DNA of 9,955 nt from an uncultured Ruminococcus sp. Its GTDB lineage: Bacteria > Bacillota > Clostridia > Oscillospirales > Ruminococcaceae. The translations under genes were made by a program, and so were the position numbers. Under the pieces are notes generated by a model. That model ran no database searches. It was not told the origin of the DNA and saw only the letters and a list, made by a program, of their open reading frames with translations. The stretch lies in contig CAMBJF010000076.1 of the NCBI GenBank assembly GCA_945867875.1, positions 1 to 9,955 of the forward strand, in the 5' to 3' direction. Position 1 is the stretch's first letter; each line of letters begins with the position of its first letter. This document shows positions 7,069 to 9,955 of the stretch, piece after piece.

Positions 7069-7617
7069 ATCTGCATTTATATATTGAAGCCACAGCTCTT
7101 TCCTGTTTTTCGGGTCAGGCTTGCGGCTTATCTTTTTCGCTCAAAGAAATGTATGGAAAATTTATCCGAAAATATCTCTCCCGTGTCTTTGATAGCCGTC
7201 ACAACTTCGGTGTGGTAGTCCTCACCGCCGAACATATTGAAATTAATAATGTTTATTGCAATGGTCTGTTTTAGGTCGCCGTACTCTTCACCGCTTTTAA
7301 GCTCCGATGTATAAAGCTTTGCCCAGTAAAAAAGCGTCCTGTCACGGTAATCGGCGTGCTCCTTTACCTGTATCTCCACATTCACAAGCCTGTCATCTAC
7401 TCTGAGACTGAGGTCACGCCTGCTGAATTTTCCCGATATGGTCTCAGGCGGCATTTCAGGGTTGGTTATCATAATTTCCGTTATGCTTTCGCTTGGGATA
7501 TCAAGCATTGATGCCACAAAATCGTGAAGCATATCCTGGTTTTCCGTAAAATCTTCTTGAAAATAACATCAAGCTTTGCCGATATAACATTGCGTCCCAT
7601 ACTGTCCCTCCATATTT

Positions 7618-7646
7618 ATTATAGCACTTTTCACCGAACAAATCAA
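7618..7646 (-). promoter_or_regulatory. Promoter of the rpn gene
   Basis: TTGATT (7641-7646), a 17-base spacer and a perfect TATAAT (7618-7623) lie just 8 bases after the comM stop codon. Predicted transcription would begin near 7611, at the edge of the rpn ribosome binding site, giving an unusually short leader of about 11 nt. Confidence 0.7.
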
Positions 7647-7653
7647 GCCATTG

Positions 7654-9180
7654 TCACTCATTCCAGTATTTCCTGTCCAGACTCCTAAACTGCACCGCCT
7701 TGGCAATATGAGGACGGTCGATCATCTCGCTGCCCTCCATATCCGCCACAGTCCTTGATACCTTCAGTATCCTGTCATAAGCACGGGCGGAAAGTCCCAT
7801 TTTCTCAAAAACGCCCTTGAGCAGCTCATTTCCTGCCTCGGTAACAGGGCATACCTCCTGCAAAATATTGGAGGTTATCCCCGCATTGCAGGTGATGTCT
7901 GTGCCCTTGAATCTCTCCTGCTGTATCTCTCTTGCCCGCTGAACACGCTCCCGTATAGCCGCCGAGCTTTCCTCCTTTGACTTTGAGGAAAGGTGGGCAT
8001 ATTCCACAGGAGCGACCTCCACCTGTATGTCGAATCTGTCCAGCAGTGGCCCAGAAATCTTGTTTATGTACGCCCTCGCCTGCTTCTGACCGCAGATGCA
8101 CTTCCTCGTCGGGTGTCCGAAATATCCGCAGGGACAGGGATTCATCGCCGCCACAAGCATAAACGAGCAGGGATACGTCACCGTTCCCGAAGCCCTCGAA
8201 ATAGTCACCTGCTTGTCCTCCAGGGGCTGACGGAGAATTTCCAACGCCTGCCGTGAAAATTCGGGCAGCTCATCAAGAAAAAGTATGCCGTTGTGAGCAA
8301 GAGATATCTCCCCCGGGCGTGGAACACTTCCGCCTCCCGAAAGTCCCGCCGCCGAAATGGTGTGATGTGGCGCTCTGAACGGCCTTTTCACAACAAGGGG
8401 ATTTTCCCTCGAAACAATGCCGCAAACCGAGTGTATATTGGTGGTCTCCACCGATTCACGGAAGGTCATAGCAGGCATTATGGTGGAAAGCCTCTTGGCA
8501 AGCATAGATTTTCCGCTTCCCGGAGGGCCTATCATCAGGAGATTATGCCCCCCCGCCGCCGCATATTCCATAGCCTTTTTCACCGTCTGCTGACCCTTAA
8601 CATCGGCAAAATCCACCGTGTCAAACCATTCCTCAGGCATTACCTCGTATTTTTTCTGAGGAATGAGCACAGCCTCTCTTGAAAAATGCCCGATTATGTC
8701 ACGGACATTCTCAACGCCGTAAACCGTTATCCCCTCCGCAACGCTTGCCTCATAAGCATTCTCCGCAGGAACGAAAACCGTGTCAAAGCCCTCTTTTTCC
8801 GCCCGTAAAACCATAGGCAGAACACCGTTAACGTGTCTCACATCGCCGTTTAGCGATACCTCGCCGATAAAAGCCGTCCTATCAAGGTCATCGGTAATTT
8901 CACCCGTAGCTTTGAGCAGTGCCGCAAAGATAGCCAGGTCGTGAACGCTTCCCGTTTTCTTGGTGTCCGCAGGAGCAAGATTTACTATGACCCTCGCAAG
9001 TGGAAATTTCAGCCCCGCACTTCTGAAAGCAGCCCTTATCCTCTCACGGCTCTCCTTCACCGCAGTGTCCCCGAGACCAACAATGTCAAAGCAGGGCGTG
9101 CCCTTGCTGACCTCCGTCTCCGCCTGCACCGCAAAGGCGTTTAGCCCCAGAAGTCCCAGACTGTTTATCTTTGCAAACAT
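7654..9180 (-). CDS. comM: ComM/YifB-family Mg-chelatase-like AAA+ ATPase
   Basis: This 508-residue protein is full length for the family. In naturally transformable Gram-negative bacteria ComM is a hexameric branch-migration helicase that extends donor DNA pairing during recombination; its role in Clostridia is less clear. An N-terminal Lon-protease-like domain (about residues 20-140) is followed by the AAA+ Mg-chelatase module (about 192-396). That module has Walker A GPPGSGKS at 218-225, Walker B ILFLDEL at 299-305, a cysteine cluster C349, C351, C361, C363 that may bind zinc, and SGPLLDRFD at 376-384. A C-terminal helical domain runs from about 404 to 500. The ATG at 9180 gives the usual family N-terminus (MFAKINSLGLLG) and has AAAGGA 10 bases upstream. 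No frameshift or missing motif was seen, and it should be functional. No other competence gene is present. The rpn promoter follows directly, without a terminator between. Confidence 0.95.
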   Translation of the reverse strand: MFAKINSLGLLGLNAFAVQAETEVSKGTPCFDIVGLGDTAVKESRERIRAAFRSAGLKFPLARVIVNLAPADTKKTGSVHDLAIFAALLKATGEITDDLDRTAFIGEVSLNGDVRHVNGVLPMVLRAEKEGFDTVFVPAENAYEASVAEGITVYGVENVRDIIGHFSREAVLIPQKKYEVMPEEWFDTVDFADVKGQQTVKKAMEYAAAGGHNLLMIGPPGSGKSMLAKRLSTIMPAMTFRESVETTNIHSVCGIVSRENPLVVKRPFRAPHHTISAAGLSGGGSVPRPGEISLAHNGILFLDELPEFSRQALEILRQPLEDKQVTISRASGTVTYPCSFMLVAAMNPCPCGYFGHPTRKCICGQKQARAYINKISGPLLDRFDIQVEVAPVEYAHLSSKSKEESSAAIRERVQRAREIQQERFKGTDITCNAGITSNILQEVCPVTEAGNELLKGVFEKMGLSARAYDRILKVSRTVADMEGSEMIDRPHIAKAVQFRSLDRKYWNE

Positions 9181-9190
9181 AGTCCCTCAT

Positions 9191-9215
9191 TCCTTTCGGC
9201 AGGAGCTTTCCTGCC
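9191..9215 (-). promoter_or_regulatory. Hairpin abutting the comM ribosome binding site
   Basis: GGCAGGA and TCCTGCC form a perfect 7-bp stem with an AAGC loop (9198-9215). The Shine-Dalgarno AAAGGA (9191-9196) follows one base after it. A fold here could affect ribosome access, or could simply keep the site open. No T-run follows, so it is not a terminator. Confidence 0.5.
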
Positions 9216-9322
9216 ATTACATTTGATGTGTTAATTCCTTATGATATCACAAACTTTGCCCATTCATCGAGAAAACAATAAGCTGTTTCATAATTTTATC
9301 CCCGTTTCACTGCCCGAATGGT

Positions 9323-9354
9323 TGGACAAATGTCCACGACAAATTGGAATTTGT
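9323..9354. repeat. Two adjacent perfect dyads between the hydrolase gene and comM
   Basis: TGGACA-AA-TGTCCA (9323-9336) and ACAAATT-GG-AATTTGT (9339-9354) are perfect inverted repeats with two-base centres. They are separated by two bases and their midpoints lie 17 bp apart. They sit in the 192-base gap before comM. They could be operators or hairpins at the 3' end of the hydrolase mRNA. No T-run supports termination, and no convincing comM promoter was found nearby. Confidence 0.45.
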
Positions 9355-9372
9355 TAATATAAGTATCAGCTC

Positions 9373-9885
9373 TTATATAAATTTAACATCTGCTTTTTTC
9401 AATTTGCCGTGAGCATTTGCAACTTTCTTTTCATCAAACACCGTTGCTGTACCGTTCTGAATAATTTCAGCCTTAATACCTCTTTTGGCAGCACCAAGAG
9501 CAGTTGATGTTACACATCCGCATTCATCTAAACCACACAAATGCAATACATCATATTTTTTCTCTTTTATCATACTCAGAAGTTTTTTGTTTGTAAGAGC
9601 ATCTCCTAACAATTTGTCATAGCAATGTTCCGATACAATTTTGATACCAGAGTATATTTCCGCACCTTCGGTTCCTGCTATAGAATAGCCAAATAGCAGT
9701 CGGTTCGTAGGAAGATTCTGAATAATATGGCGTATATATATAACGTCCGAATTTTCTCCGTGATACTTTTCTATCAGTGAATTAACACTATTTACAAGGT
9801 TTTCTGTATCATACGAAAATTTTGCTTTTCGTTTTTCATATAAATAGTCATTCTGCATATCAATTACAAGTAATGCTTTTTTCAT
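9373..9885 (-). CDS. Isochorismatase-family cysteine hydrolase
   Basis: A 170-residue protein of the isochorismatase/nicotinamidase superfamily, which hydrolyses amides or vinyl ethers with an Asp-Lys-Cys triad. The N-terminus ALLVIDMQNDY carries D9. GTEGAEI (71-77) is the family loop. K91 (in YDKLLGDAL) is the likely triad lysine. C124, in GLDECGCVTSTALGAAKRG, aligns with the catalytic cysteine of the GxxxxxCVxxTA motif. The substrate cannot be told from the sequence; nicotinamidase is possible, but I see no clear metal site. The start at 9885 is chosen because GGAGG lies 9 bases upstream and the IDMQNDY motif then sits close to the N-terminus as in the family; a longer frame from 9951 lacks support. 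By hand count bases 9421-9890 are about 34% GC, well below the roughly 48% in one sampled stretch of comM, suggesting horizontal transfer. Cytosolic, no signal peptide. Confidence 0.85.
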   Translation of the reverse strand: MKKALLVIDMQNDYLYEKRKAKFSYDTENLVNSVNSLIEKYHGENSDVIYIRHIIQNLPTNRLLFGYSIAGTEGAEIYSGIKIVSEHCYDKLLGDALTNKKLLSMIKEKKYDVLHLCGLDECGCVTSTALGAAKRGIKAEIIQNGTATVFDEKKVANAHGKLKKADVKFI

Positions 9886-9894
9886 TGTATATTG

Positions 9895-9899
9895 CCTCC
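9895..9899 (-). promoter_or_regulatory. Ribosome binding site of the hydrolase gene
   Basis: GGAGG with a 9-base spacer before ATG 9885. It decides against the upstream in-frame ATG at 9951, which would add 22 residues not typical of the family. Confidence 0.85.
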
Positions 9900-9936
9900 G
9901 TAAATTCCGATTTGGTACAATATAAGAGTAGGAACC

Positions 9937-9953
9937 CAATGCAAAAAGCATTG
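9937..9953. repeat. Inverted repeat at the right end of the window
   Basis: CAATGC and GCATTG form a perfect 6-bp stem around five A/T bases, two bases from the window end. On the minus strand the loop is TTTTT. It may be part of a terminator or operator of whatever lies beyond; the context is cut off. No good promoter for the hydrolase was found between here and its ribosome binding site. Confidence 0.4.
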
Positions 9954-9955
9954 AA

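Larger units (their letters stand above)
6781..7600 (-). pseudogene. Rpn-family PD-(D/E)XK nuclease/putative transposase, two frameshifts
   Basis: The intact gene would encode about 273 residues, normal for this family. It begins at ATG 7600 behind GGAGGG (7606-7611). The first frame reads MGRNVISAKLDVIFKKI and then shifts at a four-T run (7548-7551). Adding one T restores FTENQDMLHDF and the nuclease core. In the restored protein D63 and the E76-I-Q78 segment fit the D...ExQ form of the PD-(D/E)XK active site seen in PDDEXK_2/Rpn proteins. A second missing base near 7138-7139, after HFFE, ends the core frame at 7128. Adding it restores a frame running to 6781. The first frame as it stands gives only 39 residues. 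Rpn proteins are linked to recombination and antiphage toxicity in E. coli. The flanking genes are intact, so these look like true deletions, though assembly error is not excluded. Confidence 0.85.

Noticed and set aside
7548..7551. Programmed frameshifting as the explanation for the split rpn gene
   Set aside because: ATTTTACGG is not a classical slippery heptamer, no downstream stimulator was evident, and a second unrelated shift would also be needed.
9253..9297. 14-codon minus-strand frame (MKQLIVFSMNGQSL) upstream of comM, considered as a leader peptide
   Set aside because: Its ribosome binding site is poor, it has no run of one regulatory amino acid, and no attenuator follows.
9901..9955. 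Promoter for the isochorismatase-family gene
   Set aside because: TATATT at 9919-9924 has only TTTTTG at a 17-base spacing; TTGCAT is only 14 bases away. Too weak to call, and the window ends here.
1..9955. A new multigene defence or mobile system
   Set aside because: The window holds housekeeping polymerase genes, comM, a nuclease relic and one hydrolase. No integrase, transposase with ends, CRISPR repeats, tRNA or toxin-antitoxin pair other than the rpn idea was seen.

Overview
This looks like an assembled fragment of a Clostridia genome (Bacillota), most likely a Ruminococcus-type gut bacterium of the Oscillospiraceae. That placement is inferred from recalled family sequence: a Bacillus-like RpoB start (MVNVKPVQLGKTTRMSFGKI), strong AGGAGG-type ribosome binding sites, consensus sigma-A promoters, and an Rpn-family nuclease of the kind common in Ruminococcus. 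The first 43 bases are not genomic. They are an Illumina Nextera adapter with an i5 index, so the window begins at an uncleaned contig end.

Every gene lies on the minus strand, so transcription runs from high to low coordinates. From right to left the genes are: a small AT-rich isochorismatase-family cysteine hydrolase (9373-9885); a complete comM/yifB-type AAA+ ATPase (7654-9180); an Rpn-family PD-(D/E)XK nuclease gene broken by two single-base deletions (6781-7600), with its own promoter and intrinsic terminator; a 387-base non-coding stretch holding that terminator, a perfect-consensus sigma-A promoter and a structured leader of about 213 nt; complete rpoB (2623-6393); a 152-base gap with stacked hairpins; and the 5' two thirds of rpoC (44-2470), cut off at the contig end.

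rpoB and rpoC form one transcription unit encoding the beta and beta' subunits of RNA polymerase. Here rpoB does not follow rplJ-rplL. It starts from its own strong promoter behind an unrelated nuclease relic. Points of interest in the polymerase genes are an insertion of about 115 residues in the beta' clamp region, a 64-residue acidic tail on beta, the structured rpoB leader, and the hairpins between the two genes.

The most interesting locus is the broken rpn gene. Its C-terminal third keeps an intact 90-codon frame behind an excellent internal ribosome binding site. In E. coli, rpn genes are known to make a toxic nuclease (RpnL) and, from an internal start, a short C-terminal inhibitor (RpnS). 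This window may preserve the inhibitor while the nuclease is dead. I saw no tRNA, rRNA, CRISPR array or insertion sequence, and no clear novel multigene system.
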